Of a stretch of DNA of 64,000 nucleotides, positions 1 to 8,628 are shown in pieces. A program made the position numbers and the translations under genes. Within the stretch, counting starts at the first letter, position 1. Each line of letters starts with the position of its first letter. The notes under the pieces were generated by a model. That model was not told the origin of the DNA. It did not search any database and worked only from the letters and a program-made list of their open reading frames with translations. Origin of the DNA: Thermoguttaceae bacterium (GTDB lineage Bacteria > Planctomycetota > Planctomycetia > Pirellulales > Thermoguttaceae); contig JAFQUP010000096.1 of assembly GCA_017408405.1 (NCBI GenBank), positions 1-64,000 on the forward strand, written 5' to 3'.

Positions 1-1752
1 GGCGGCAGAACGTGCGGAATTTACCCAAATACGTCTGGGCTTCTGCTTCCCAAACCATTTTCGACCGCGATCTCCCGAAAGGCTCTCTACCCGGCCGGCG
101 GTTGCGTCATGCCGTGGATGGCGATCTGGGAAGAAAACGCGCGGCGCGGGATCTATGCCGGATTCCATGACCCAAAAGGGAGCGCGAAGACCGTTGAGTT
201 CATCTCGGAGCCGCTCCAAAGTCAGGTGAAGCTCGCTTTCACGCATTCGGTCCCGAACATGACGGTGCCGGGAAATGAGACCGTTTCGCCCGGAAAGTTC
301 GTCCTTCAGCCATTTGACGGAAACTGGTTTGACGCGGCACTCATCTACCGTGCATGGGTACGCGAAAACGCGGAGTGGTTCCCTGAACTTGGACCGGAAG
401 GCCGAATGGACACGCCGAATTGGATGAAGGAACTCTCCATCTGGGCACAAGGCGGAGGGGAACCGGCGGCGGTCGTTCGGATGATGCGCGATTTCCGTGA
501 TGCGTTTGGTTTGCCGTGTGCGCTCCACTGGTACAATTGGCACAAAACGCCATTCGACAATGACTATCCGCATTACGTTCCGGACGACGGTTTCCGCGAG
601 GCAGTCTGCGAGATCCAGAAGGACGGCGATATTTTCGTCATGCCGTACATCAACGGAAGACTTTGGGATACGCGGGATCGCGGGATGGAGGACTTTCAGT
701 TTTCCAGCGTCGCATTCCCCGCCGTGACGAAAAAAGAGACCGGCGAGCCGTTTACGGAAACCTATGCAAGCACAGAGGCAGACGGTTCCAAAGTCCGGCT
801 CGGCGCGATGTGTCCGTCCACGCAGCTCTGGCAGGAAAAGGTCACGTCGATCATCTTGGGACTCATGAACGACCAGTACGTCAAGGCGGTCTACGTCGAT
901 CAGATCGCGGCGGCGAGGGCCGTCGAGTGCATGGATCCGACGCACGGCCACCCGCTCGGCGGAGGTTCCTGGTGGGTCGAAGCGTACGCGGAAATGATGC
1001 GGAAGATCCGCGCGGAAATGAAAGCATCCGGAAACAGAGCTTCTCCCGGAAACGAGCGGATGCTCACCTCCGAATGCAATGCGGAAACCTACGCGGATCA
1101 GTTCGACGGTCTGCTGACCTGGCATCTCCAGTCCGATCAGGCAGTTCCCGCGTTCGCGGCAGTTTACGGAGGTACCGTCCAGATGTTCGGCAGAAGCTAC
1201 TCCGGCGACGATACGGCCGTCCGGATGAAAGCCGCACAGCAGCTCATTTTCGGCGAGCAGATCGGCTGGTTCTCCCCCCTGACGATCCAGCGGAAAGCGG
1301 TCATGGAGTATGTGCGGCCCCTCGTTCATTTCCGAAACTGCATCGTGCCGTACTTCTTCAAGGGGGAAATGGCGCGTCCTGCCGAATTCCTTGCCCCGCT
1401 GCCGACGGTGACTTCCGACTGGAAATGGCACGGCAAAGCTCTCGTGACCATGGAAGCCGTCCAGTCTTCAACGTGGCGGATCCTGGAGTACCCGGAAGGG
1501 GAAAAGAGAGACTGGAAGCAGGGAAAAGTCCGAAATTTGGTCTTCATCTTCACCAATTCCTCGGACACTCCGGTCAAAAGCAGGATCCGCGCGCATCTGG
1601 AAGAAGCCGGTTTTTCCGACCTGAGTAAAGTCCGCGTCGAAAAGATCGCCTCTGACGGCACGCGCACACCGCTTTCCCTTGAGTTTTTCGAGCAGGAGAT
1701 TGACTTTGCCCCCCTTCAGACCTGGGGCGTGGAGATTTCCTCCGCGGAATAG
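1..1752 (+). CDS. DUF6259-type glycoside-hydrolase-like protein (5' truncated, probable frameshift)
   Basis: Large TIM-barrel-type carbohydrate-active protein resembling the DUF6259 family. The frame ending at 1752 is open back to base 1, and the ATG at 109 lies inside conserved sequence (YPAGGCVMPWMAIWEE, then GFHDPKGS), so it is not the true start. Upstream of about base 88 the better coding frame is frame 3 (KYVWASASQTIFDRDLPKGS); it joins frame 1 (LYPAGG) if one CT is restored in the CT repeat at 83-88. Candidate catalytic acids, by analogy with barrel glycosidases, are Asp in VYVDQI (bases 898-900) and Glu in TSECNAE (1072-1074). Base composition is clearly richer in G+C than the genes that follow, which may mean transfer. 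Family call is from memory; the substrate is unknown. Confidence 0.7.
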   Translation, partial: GGRTCGIYPNTSGLLLPKPFSTAISRKALYPAGGCVMPWMAIWEENARRGIYAGFHDPKGSAKTVEFISEPLQSQVKLAFTHSVPNMTVPGNETVSPGKFVLQPFDGNWFDAALIYRAWVRENAEWFPELGPEGRMDTPNWMKELSIWAQGGGEPAAVVRMMRDFRDAFGLPCALHWYNWHKTPFDNDYPHYVPDDGFREAVCEIQKDGDIFVMPYINGRLWDTRDRGMEDFQFSSVAFPAVTKKETGEPFTETYASTEADGSKVRLGAMCPSTQLWQEKVTSIILGLMNDQYVKAVYVDQIAAARAVECMDPTHGHPLGGGSWWVEAYAEMMRKIRAEMKASGNRASPGNERMLTSECNAETYADQFDGLLTWHLQSDQAVPAFAAVYGGTVQMFGRSYSGDDTAVRMKAAQQLIFGEQIGWFSPLTIQRKAVMEYVRPLVHFRNCIVPYFFKGEMARPAEFLAPLPTVTSDWKWHGKALVTMEAVQSSTWRILEYPEGEKRDWKQGKVRNLVFIFTNSSDTPVKSRIRAHLEEAGFSDLSKVRVEKIASDGTRTPLSLEFFEQEIDFAPLQTWGVEISSAE

Positions 1753-1767
1753 TATGATCGGACCGGG

Positions 1768-1806
1768 AAAAGACCGCGAAAACCGCGTTTCATGCGGTCT
1801 TTTTTG
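1768..1806 (+). terminator. Rho-independent terminator
   Basis: Inverted repeat AAGACCGC/GCGGTCTT followed by a run of T, 16 bases after the stop of the first gene. Confidence 0.7.
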
Positions 1807-1815
1807 AATTTCCAT

Positions 1816-1851
1816 AAAAAAAGACGCGATTCGCCTGAATCACGTCTTTTT
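1816..1851 (-). terminator. Terminator of tRNA-Ala (bidirectional hairpin)
   Basis: Hairpin with GACG/CGTC and GATTC/GAATC arms, flanked by A-run on one side and T-run on the other. On the minus strand it follows the tRNA 3' end directly; on the plus strand it could back up the terminator at 1768. Confidence 0.6.
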
Positions 1852-1853
1852 AA

Positions 1854-1926
1854 TGGAGAATAGCGGGTTCGAACCGCTGACCTACTGGCTGCCAGCCAGT
1901 CGCTCTCCCAACTGAGCTAATTCCCC
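1854..1926 (-). tRNA. tRNA-Ala (anticodon GGC)
   Basis: A 73-nt cloverleaf: acceptor GGGGAAT/ATTCTCC, D stem GCTC/GAGC, anticodon stem ACTGG/CCAGT with loop CTGGCAG giving anticodon GGC, and T stem AGCGG/CCGCT with loop TTCGAAC. Position 3:70 is a G:U pair, the known identity element for alanyl-tRNA synthetase, which confirms the assignment. The discriminator is A, and CCA is not encoded. Confidence 0.97.
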
Positions 1927-1942
1927 GATTAAGATAAGAATT

Positions 1943-1970
1943 AATATACCACAAATAAGAATTATTTCAA
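1943..1970 (-). promoter_or_regulatory. Promoter of tRNA-Ala
   Basis: Minus strand: TTGAAA, 16-nt spacer, TATATT preceded by TGG (extended -10). A CCCCC run sits directly before the -35 box. The predicted start is about 10 nt before the tRNA 5' end. Confidence 0.65.
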
Positions 1971-2116
1971 GGGGGTCTCTTCTTAAATTTCGGAAAATAT
2001 TCTAAAATTTCTCTCCCGCAAACTCCCAGGCAAACCGCCGCGCATGATAAATTATCTCATTACTTCCTAGAAACAGTTTCCCGGATAACATTCAATCAAC
2101 GCACGGAACAATTTCC

Positions 2117-2983
2117 TTAAGTTTCCAATTCCTGATGCACACACGGCTCAGGTTGGGGAACTCGCGCGTAATGGACAGCAGGAATACCAAAAAGCAAAAC
2201 GATCTTCAGGACAAAACCGTCCGGAATATTCAGTTTCTCGTAAAGTTCGTCACTTCCGTTGAAAAGATCCGTCGCCATGCCAGCCCAACAGGTCCCAAGA
2301 CCAAAAGCGGACGCAAGAATTTCCAGCTGGGAAGCCGCGATAAACGGGTCGATATGGGCATCTTTCGCCTCTGGCGGAACGGAAATAGCGACAAAGTGCG
2401 GAGCGTTACGGAAGAAAATATCTTTCCCCGATTTCAAAGCCGGAATAAACGCCGCGAATCGGGCAAGCGACGCAGGAAGAGTTCCGGTAAGTTCACGCTC
2501 CTGAAGCCATGAGGAAACCCGCTCGCGGAAAGAATCTGTGACTTTTACGTCAGAAGACCAGGTAAAACGCAGTCGATGGTCATTGCACCCAGTCGGAACA
2601 AAGTCCATCACGTTTCTCAATTCACGCATGATTTCAGCAGACACATTCTCCCGCCGGTAATCCCGGATACTTCTTCTTTGCCGAAGAAGATTCCGTACCA
2701 GTTCCGGTTCGGGAAGTTTTCCGATCGGAAAAGAATCCTCCGGTCTCTTTCCCGCAAACGACAAAGCACCCGTCGGACAAACCGCGAGGCAATGCTGACA
2801 CTGGAAACAGCGTTCCGCTCCCCCCTCACAAAATTCAGGAAGACTGGAAACAGAATCCGCCTCGGAACTGCTCCTCTCCGGAAAAAAAAGTATTCCCGCG
2901 AGGCAATCATGAACACACGTTCCGCAACGCGCACAGAGACGGGGATTAATCTCAATAAATGGAAGGGGTTTCATGAAATTCAT
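2117..2983 (-). CDS. Ferredoxin-nitroreductase fusion protein
   Basis: Flavoprotein oxidoreductase of the nitroreductase superfamily with an N-terminal 2x[4Fe-4S] ferredoxin domain. Visible clusters are C17-x2-C20-x2-C23-x3-C27 and C59-x2-C62-x2-C65-x3-C69-P. The nitroreductase domain begins near residue 100 (RRSIRDYRRENV) and runs to the end, with GLGTCWAG near the C-terminus. At 288 residues it fits this fused subfamily. It would take electrons from low-potential donors to an FMN-bound substrate; the substrate is unknown. It is the last gene of a likely operon, 33 nt after the RACo-like gene, so it may serve as the electron route to that protein (inference). Confidence 0.85.
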   Translation of the reverse strand: MNFMKPLPFIEINPRLCARCGTCVHDCLAGILFFPERSSSEADSVSSLPEFCEGGAERCFQCQHCLAVCPTGALSFAGKRPEDSFPIGKLPEPELVRNLLRQRRSIRDYRRENVSAEIMRELRNVMDFVPTGCNDHRLRFTWSSDVKVTDSFRERVSSWLQERELTGTLPASLARFAAFIPALKSGKDIFFRNAPHFVAISVPPEAKDAHIDPFIAASQLEILASAFGLGTCWAGMATDLFNGSDELYEKLNIPDGFVLKIVLLFGIPAVHYARVPQPEPCVHQELET

Positions 2984-3016
2984 TCTTTTCTTAAATAAAA
3001 TTCTGAGCCAAACAGA

Positions 3017-4669
3017 CTAAAATTCCTCCCAAAACATGGAATCCATGAAAACATCGGAAAAATTCTCTTCCTGTGCCAGGTCAATACAGAGAGTTTCTTT
3101 AGCCAGCAGTGCGGCTCTTTCCCAAGCCCTTCCCGAAGCGGCTGCCCAAATCGTTCCGGCAAGAGAAGTATTTCCCAAAAAATGAACAGCGGATTCTGAG
3201 ATTGAAGCAGGAATTAACCCAATCTTTTGCGCGTTACGAACCCGAAGTCCTTTACCGAAACCACCGGCGATACGAAATGTTCGCAACCGTGAGGCAGAAA
3301 TTCCCGCTTTCGCTAAAAGGAGCCGAATCCCGGTCCGAATCGCCCCGACAGCAAGCTGAAGCTCACGAAAATCTTCCTGCGTAACATGAATTTTTCCCGC
3401 AATTTGGAAACAAAGTGTTTCTTTCGCGGAATTTTCAGAATCCAGTTTCTTTTTCAGAATACGGCACCTCCAATCAACGGGAACATCCAAGGAAACTTCC
3501 TCCGGCTCAAGAAGACGACCATCCGAAGTCAAAAGTCCCAATGAAAGCAGCTCTGCCGTCAAATCAATGAGAGCCGAACCGCAAATTCCTTCAAGACGGG
3601 AATTCTCGAAAGTCTCAAAGGAAGGCCTTCCATTTTTATTTTCACAGGAAATGATCGCTCCCGTTCCGGCACACATTCCGAATGAAATTTTTGCCCCTTC
3701 AAAACACGGACCAGCCGCCGTCGCGCAGGCCAGCCGCCCCTCAGGCGTTTCGAGAACCATTTCACCATTTGTTCCCAAATCAAGAAAAAAATCATAGTCC
3801 GAGTCAAATTGCCGGTCAATTCCATCAATTGCAGTTTCCGTCGAGAAAGAGGAATGAATCGCGAGTATTCCGGATGAGATGTCCCCTCCGACAAACGCTC
3901 CGATTACGGGAAAAACAAGCACTTTCGTTTCCGGAAGAAATTTATCCAAACCTCCGTTCCACACTGAATCTCCAGCCGAGTACTCAGTATTCAGCTCTTT
4001 TGAAGGCTCAAATGGAACCGAGGCAAGCGAAGTCAGATCCAGCCCAAGCAGAGTCTCTTCCATCGTCGTGTTGCCGGCAAAAACCAAACGGTCTATCTGA
4101 TCATAAGAAATCAAAAGCCCTGATTCCTGAGCGACATTCGCGAAAAGTTCCTTCGCCATCGCGCAAACCGCACGAAGAAGCAGAGTCTGAAGCACATTCC
4201 GCTTGACGAGGGACTCATTACCGTAATTAATTCTGGAAATCACGTCCGCGCCAAACTGAATCTGTGGATTGGGCCGAGAAACAGTAGCCAGAACAGTTTC
4301 CCGATGAATAATTGAAGCCGCGAGGGTCGTGGTTCCCAAGTCAAAAGCAATGGAAAAAGAGGACTCCGCCTTCTCCCAAGGCTCTTCCCCGGCAATACCC
4401 TCAATCAAAGAATTCGGAAATGACGTGAGAATGGCACTGCGGCGAAGTGTCGGCGTTTCCACAAAAACCGTCATTTCCGAATCACAAACCGTCTGACAGG
4501 CCCGGACATACCGTCCGTCACCAAGACGCACGACGCATTTTCCGCAACTCCCGCCTCCTCCGCAAGCCATTTGGAGGAGCGGGCCGAAATTTTCACGAAT
4601 GACGTCCGAAAGACGAGTTTTTTCCGGAACATCCAACGTTTTTTTCTGATTGGGAAAATGAATCTTCAT
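3017..4669 (-). CDS. RACo-like corrinoid-activation protein (2Fe-2S ferredoxin + DUF4445 ASKHA ATPase)
   Basis: Resembles reductive activators of corrinoid proteins, which use ATP and a [2Fe-2S] centre to return inactive Co(II) corrinoid to Co(I) in anaerobic methyl-transfer systems. The N-terminal ferredoxin carries C36-x5-C42-x2-C45 and C58. An ASKHA-type ATPase follows, with FDLGTTTLA, NPQIQFGADVISRINYG, FAGNTTMEETLLG, DLGTNGEMVL and MCAGTGA. Its 550 residues are somewhat short for RACo. It starts 13 nt after the stop of the lyase gene with no clear Shine-Dalgarno, suggesting translational coupling. No corrinoid protein or methyltransferase gene is in the window, so its partner lies elsewhere. 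Confidence 0.85.
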   Translation of the reverse strand: MKIHFPNQKKTLDVPEKTRLSDVIRENFGPLLQMACGGGGSCGKCVVRLGDGRYVRACQTVCDSEMTVFVETPTLRRSAILTSFPNSLIEGIAGEEPWEKAESSFSIAFDLGTTTLAASIIHRETVLATVSRPNPQIQFGADVISRINYGNESLVKRNVLQTLLLRAVCAMAKELFANVAQESGLLISYDQIDRLVFAGNTTMEETLLGLDLTSLASVPFEPSKELNTEYSAGDSVWNGGLDKFLPETKVLVFPVIGAFVGGDISSGILAIHSSFSTETAIDGIDRQFDSDYDFFLDLGTNGEMVLETPEGRLACATAAGPCFEGAKISFGMCAGTGAIISCENKNGRPSFETFENSRLEGICGSALIDLTAELLSLGLLTSDGRLLEPEEVSLDVPVDWRCRILKKKLDSENSAKETLCFQIAGKIHVTQEDFRELQLAVGAIRTGIRLLLAKAGISASRLRTFRIAGGFGKGLRVRNAQKIGLIPASISESAVHFLGNTSLAGTIWAAASGRAWERAALLAKETLCIDLAQEENFSDVFMDSMFWEEF

Positions 4670-4682
4670 GGAAATTCAAAGA

Positions 4683-6764
4683 CTACTTTTCAACAGGGAC
4701 ATAGGTAATCTTAACAGATGCGTTCTTAACCGGATTCGGCAGAACAATCGCCAAACGCCGAGCGGACTCACGAGCGGCAAAATCAGCTTTAAATCCATCT
4801 TCTTTAAGCGTCCAGTCTGTCATTTCCTTTCCATCCGCCTTAACGCAAATCACGGCGCGAACCGCGCTTTTTCCCTCTCCAAAAATGACATTTTTCCCAT
4901 CCTTTTTCCACCCCGTGATCGTCACCATCGGAACTTCAAACGTTTGAGGGGAATCAAATTCGACCTGATCTTCCACAGAAAACTTCGTTTCCATGCGCGA
5001 ATAAACGAATTCACGTGTCAACTTGCGGCAGGCTTTCACGTCATAAGCGGCCGCGTAATCAAGAAGAAGAGAATCTTCTTTCTCGTTAAAATCCGTTTTG
5101 AGCACCTTGGCGGCATACTGCGCACCTGTCTTCTGAAGACAGCCGGCAACGACCGGCACATTATGCCCCCATGAATTCAGGACATCACTGACATAACGAT
5201 CTTTGCTGAACGTTCGCCGCGTATAGACTTCGCCGCCAAGATCAAGCGCAGGCAAAGTACCACGATGCAAAATCACATACGTTCCGACATCATTATGGTT
5301 ATGCTGTTCCGCGTTATGTCCGCCTTTCATCGCCACGGCTAAACCAGGCAGCTCTCCAACCGCTTTAGCCAATTCAGCCCTGTTTTCAAGTTTCGTCAAT
5401 GTCGATTTCCATCCTTCCGGACGCAGAATAAGAATCTGTGCCGAAGGGAACCAGGTACGATTGGAAATCGGATCCTGAAAACTTTTCACATTTCCAAATT
5501 TCGGAGCGTATCCAGCCGAAGCCTCAGTCAGCCGCGGTGGAAGATTCGTACCGTAAACCCCGAGAGCGCAGAGATTTTGTCCCTGTTCCGGCAGAGTAAA
5601 ATCATAATTATTCAGCTGAAAACCATAGTATCTGTTAAGGAAAGCGAGGAGACTGCGCGTCGGAATCGCTCTCATGCTGCAGTCGGCGAAACTCGGTGAA
5701 AAACCAGGCAGAATCTCAATCGTGAACCCGTAAAGAGCGACCTTGCGGAGTTTTTCCTGGTCAAGAATCTGAATTTTATCGTTTGTCGCGCGGCGGACGG
5801 TTTCTGAAAGCAGCGCGTGATGCCCAAATCCATAGCACCAGTAACCCACGCCCTCCGTGCAGTATCCGTCCTCTGTGTACCCGATATTCGAATTCTGAAT
5901 AAAAGTTTCTATCGCCGCAAGGAACCAGGCGCGCTCCTCTTTCGACTTAAGATGAGTCAGGGCAGCTCCACCGACTCCTGCCAGACATACGGCATTCCAA
6001 TTATTAATGCCGCGAACCCACCAGAGTTTCGGTTTACCTGTCAAAATATGAGTGCGGAAAGGGATGAAGCAGCGAAGTTCAAGCTGGCGATCAAGTTCCT
6101 CACGAACGTCTTTGGAAAGTCGGTCTCCCAAAACCGCTCCAATCGTCGCGAGCATCCAGGCCGCATTACTTGAAGCCAAATCAATATCGTACTTGCCGTT
6201 AAAATTATCGAGGCTTCGGTCATGCGCCGGCAGCACCCAGCTTCGATCATTAAAATAAGCCTTCAAATGTTCTTCAATCCTGGGGATAAAACGTCCCTGA
6301 TTTTCAAAACACTCGGCAAGCACCGCCCGACTCAACCCCGCGTTTCGCCGATTATACGCGTTTTGATAGTTGGTCCTGTTTCCGTTTTGGCTGAATTGAA
6401 GATAAAGCTCTTCCGGAACATTCGCGACGGGAGTCTTCATCTCTTTTTCAACCGTCTGAATGATTTTTCGATACTGCGGCTTTTGAGAAAGTTCTTCCCA
6501 GAACGCGCGTTCCGTAATGGACGGCAAAATACAGAAAGAATCGCCCAGAAACGGCAAAAGCTTTTCGGCTCTGGCTTTAAGCGCCTCGTCAAGTTCTTTT
6601 CCTGAAGGCATTTTATTTGGAATTGTGTTCGGAGGAAGAAGTTCGCCGGCATTTGCCGATGACAATCCGAAATCCATTACGAAAAAAAACAAAAAGAAAG
6701 AAAACAAAAATCCGGCAAAAGCCGCAGGCTTTCGGCATGAAATTTTTTCTAAAAAGGCGGGCAT
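4683..6764 (-). CDS. Secreted heparinase II/III-family polysaccharide lyase
   Basis: Alginate-lyase-like alpha/alpha toroid followed by a heparinase II/III beta domain. With the ATG at 6764 (AAAGGA 7 nt upstream) the product is 693 residues; an upstream in-frame start at 6803 lacks a ribosome site. Residues 1-40 form a signal peptide with a phenylalanine-rich core. Landmarks are NNWNAV near 254-259 and HNHNDVGTY near 488-496, the latter typical of the beta domain of this superfamily. Likely cleaves uronic-acid polysaccharides outside the cytoplasm by beta-elimination; the substrate cannot be read from sequence. First gene of a likely operon with the RACo-like and nitroreductase genes, although no metabolic link between them is obvious. 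Confidence 0.85.
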   Translation of the reverse strand: MPAFLEKISCRKPAAFAGFLFSFFLFFFVMDFGLSSANAGELLPPNTIPNKMPSGKELDEALKARAEKLLPFLGDSFCILPSITERAFWEELSQKPQYRKIIQTVEKEMKTPVANVPEELYLQFSQNGNRTNYQNAYNRRNAGLSRAVLAECFENQGRFIPRIEEHLKAYFNDRSWVLPAHDRSLDNFNGKYDIDLASSNAAWMLATIGAVLGDRLSKDVREELDRQLELRCFIPFRTHILTGKPKLWWVRGINNWNAVCLAGVGGAALTHLKSKEERAWFLAAIETFIQNSNIGYTEDGYCTEGVGYWCYGFGHHALLSETVRRATNDKIQILDQEKLRKVALYGFTIEILPGFSPSFADCSMRAIPTRSLLAFLNRYYGFQLNNYDFTLPEQGQNLCALGVYGTNLPPRLTEASAGYAPKFGNVKSFQDPISNRTWFPSAQILILRPEGWKSTLTKLENRAELAKAVGELPGLAVAMKGGHNAEQHNHNDVGTYVILHRGTLPALDLGGEVYTRRTFSKDRYVSDVLNSWGHNVPVVAGCLQKTGAQYAAKVLKTDFNEKEDSLLLDYAAAYDVKACRKLTREFVYSRMETKFSVEDQVEFDSPQTFEVPMVTITGWKKDGKNVIFGEGKSAVRAVICVKADGKEMTDWTLKEDGFKADFAARESARRLAIVLPNPVKNASVKITYVPVEK

Positions 6765-6834
6765 GAAAAAATCCTTTCTTAAAAAATGAAGTCTCCGCGT
6801 CAATTAAATTATCGGAAATCCCAATGATTAAAGG

Positions 6835-7011
6835 GAGCACTCCCAAACGGCTTTCAGGAAGAAAAACGCGCTGGTTTTAATTCTTCTCCAAAGCACCAGG
6901 AGTTCCTCGTATTCGAAAATCCCCGGAACTTCCGGTAACGCTGGAACTTCCGGTAACGCTTCCCAAAATCAATTTTGTTCATCTTTTGATAATTGAGTTT
7001 TGAGAAGTCCC
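6835..7011 (+). repeat. Intergenic near-palindromic repeat, copy D
   Basis: Divergent copy of the dispersed element also seen at 31954-32117, 47912-48077 and 53344-53505. It shares CACCAGGAGTTC with copy A and keeps the ends CTCCCAAAC and GAGTTTTGAGAAG. It contains a perfect 18-bp tandem duplication (6925-6942 and 6943-6960). It lies in the predicted leader of the lyase operon. Confidence 0.55.
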
Positions 7012-7122
7012 TAAAAGAAAACAGGCAAGCCAGCTTCCTTGAACTCAAAATCAGGTAATTCCTCAAAAATAAAACGGAGTATCTGGCGGAAAACCGGATT
7101 GTTCCGGCTCTGAATCTAACTG

Positions 7123-7151
7123 ATTATAGACGAAAAACTGGGATATTTCAA
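7123..7151 (-). promoter_or_regulatory. Promoter of the lyase-RACo-nitroreductase operon
   Basis: Minus strand TTGAAA, 17-nt spacer, TATAAT: a near-consensus housekeeping promoter, preceded by CCCCC. It implies a leader of about 350 nt containing repeat copy D. No gene lies between it and 6764. Confidence 0.7.
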
Positions 7152-7165
7152 GGGGGACAAACGAG

Positions 7166-7194
7166 TTGAAACCTGATTAATAAAAAAATATTTT
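7166..7194 (+). promoter_or_regulatory. Candidate promoter of the CNNM/CorC gene
   Basis: TTGAAA, 17-nt spacer, TATTTT, back to back with the minus-strand promoter at 7123-7151. The downstream gene starts about 150 nt later. The region is A/T-rich, so chance matches are possible. Confidence 0.4.
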
Positions 7195-7353
7195 AAAAAA
7201 TTGGTATCCCCCGATTGAAAAAGAAAAAAATCGAAATATAATCAGAAATAGACGTGGCCTCTCTCCAATGGCAATCTCGATTTCCAATCCTTTCGCGACT
7301 GGAAGAATAAACCACAGCGACCTTAAAAATACTCCGATAAGGAATTTTATCGA

Positions 7354-8628
7354 ATGAATCATATTTTCCCCTGGATACCGATTCTTGGCGGACTGATGTC
7401 ACTTTCAGCCTTCTTTTCCGCTTCAGAAGCAGCCTTTTTCTCTTTGGAGGCAGAGCTTCTCAGCACCATGCGGCACGGTTCATCCACAGAACGCAAAATA
7501 TCGAGACTGATGGATTCTTCGGAACGTCTTCTTTCGGTAATGCTTTTCGCCAACCTGGTCGTCAATATGTTTTTCTTCAGTATCGTCTCCGTCATCACGC
7601 TGAAGATCCAGTCTGAAAATGCCGCGTTTGCCGGAACTTTCAGCATGACAGCACTTTTAACGATGATCATTTTCTGTGAACTTCTTCCTAAAGCGATCGC
7701 GCTTCTGATTCCTCAGCCAGTAGTCCATTTGGCCGTGTTTCCTTTAACGGGCCTCCTTTGGCTCTGCCGCCCGGTTCTTCCAATTTTGACTCTTGGGAAA
7801 GACCTTTCTCTTCGTCTTTTTGTTCCCAAATTTCAGTCCGAACCCCTTTTGGACCTTGAAGATCTTGAAAAGGCGGTAAGCCTCGCTCACGGCAAAAGAC
7901 TCTCCTCTCCGCGAGACAAAGCCGTTTTGAAATCACTTCTTTCGCTTTCTGAAATCTCCGCACGGGAAATCATGCGTCCTCGGACAATGCTTCCGCTCTT
8001 TTCCAAACCAGTCTCATTAGCAGATCTTCGCGAGGCGGACCGTTCCCTGGGATGGATTTTCATTCAGGAAAGCGACACCTCTGATGCGATTGAATTGGCC
8101 CTTCCCATGAGCCATCTGGTGAAAATTCCGCCGGAAGATTACGGTATGCTGGAACTTCACGCCTCCCCAACGCTTTACGTTCCCTGGAATCAGCCGACTG
8201 CCGTGATTCTCGACCTGATGCGAAAAGAAAAACGCACTGTCGCGGTGGTCGTGGATGAGTACGGATCAACTCCGGGAGTTATCCTTCTCTCGGATATTTT
8301 GGAAAGTATTTTTGCCCCGCACTCCGAACGCGTTTCGCAGCTGACAGACCGTCAAGCCATTCAGCAAATCTCTGAAAATCAGTGGGAAGTATCAGGTCTT
8401 TGTTCACTTCGAGCATTTTGCCGCCATTTTCAGATTCCTCTTCCAGATATTCTTGAAACCGCGACAGTTGCCGGGTTCCTTGCGCACATTCTCCAAAAAC
8501 TTCCAGAAGTCGGTGATCTTACGGCATGGCAAGGGCTTGAGATTCATGTCACACGGATTGAAGACCCCTCATTGATTACTCTGGAAGTCGTTAAAATTCC
8601 GGAAGAAAACCAGCTTTCGCCTCCTTGA
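7354..8628 (+). CDS. CNNM/HlyC/CorC-family membrane protein
   Basis: DUF21-CBS-CorC architecture: an N-terminal membrane domain (about residues 1-145, with FFSASEAAFFSLE and a CELLPKAIAL segment typical of DUF21), a CBS pair (about 200-320, including VAVVVDEYGSTPGVILLSD) and a C-terminal CorC/HlyC domain (about 335-415). Members are inner-membrane proteins linked to magnesium or cobalt efflux; the CBS pair binds nucleotides. The 424-residue length is normal. An AAGGA site lies 10 nt before the ATG. It stands alone, divergent from the lyase operon. Confidence 0.88.
   Translation: MNHIFPWIPILGGLMSLSAFFSASEAAFFSLEAELLSTMRHGSSTERKISRLMDSSERLLSVMLFANLVVNMFFFSIVSVITLKIQSENAAFAGTFSMTALLTMIIFCELLPKAIALLIPQPVVHLAVFPLTGLLWLCRPVLPILTLGKDLSLRLFVPKFQSEPLLDLEDLEKAVSLAHGKRLSSPRDKAVLKSLLSLSEISAREIMRPRTMLPLFSKPVSLADLREADRSLGWIFIQESDTSDAIELALPMSHLVKIPPEDYGMLELHASPTLYVPWNQPTAVILDLMRKEKRTVAVVVDEYGSTPGVILLSDILESIFAPHSERVSQLTDRQAIQQISENQWEVSGLCSLRAFCRHFQIPLPDILETATVAGFLAHILQKLPEVGDLTAWQGLEIHVTRIEDPSLITLEVVKIPEENQLSPP

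Noticed and set aside
663..1628. 321-codon plus-strand ORF in another frame of the first gene
   Set aside because: Arginine-rich, no domain, and fully inside the DUF6259-type coding frame; open only because of the local high G+C.
6925..6960. Two tandem 18-bp units, considered as a CRISPR remnant
   Set aside because: The units are directly adjacent with no spacer, only two copies, and no cas genes are present; it is a duplication inside repeat copy D.
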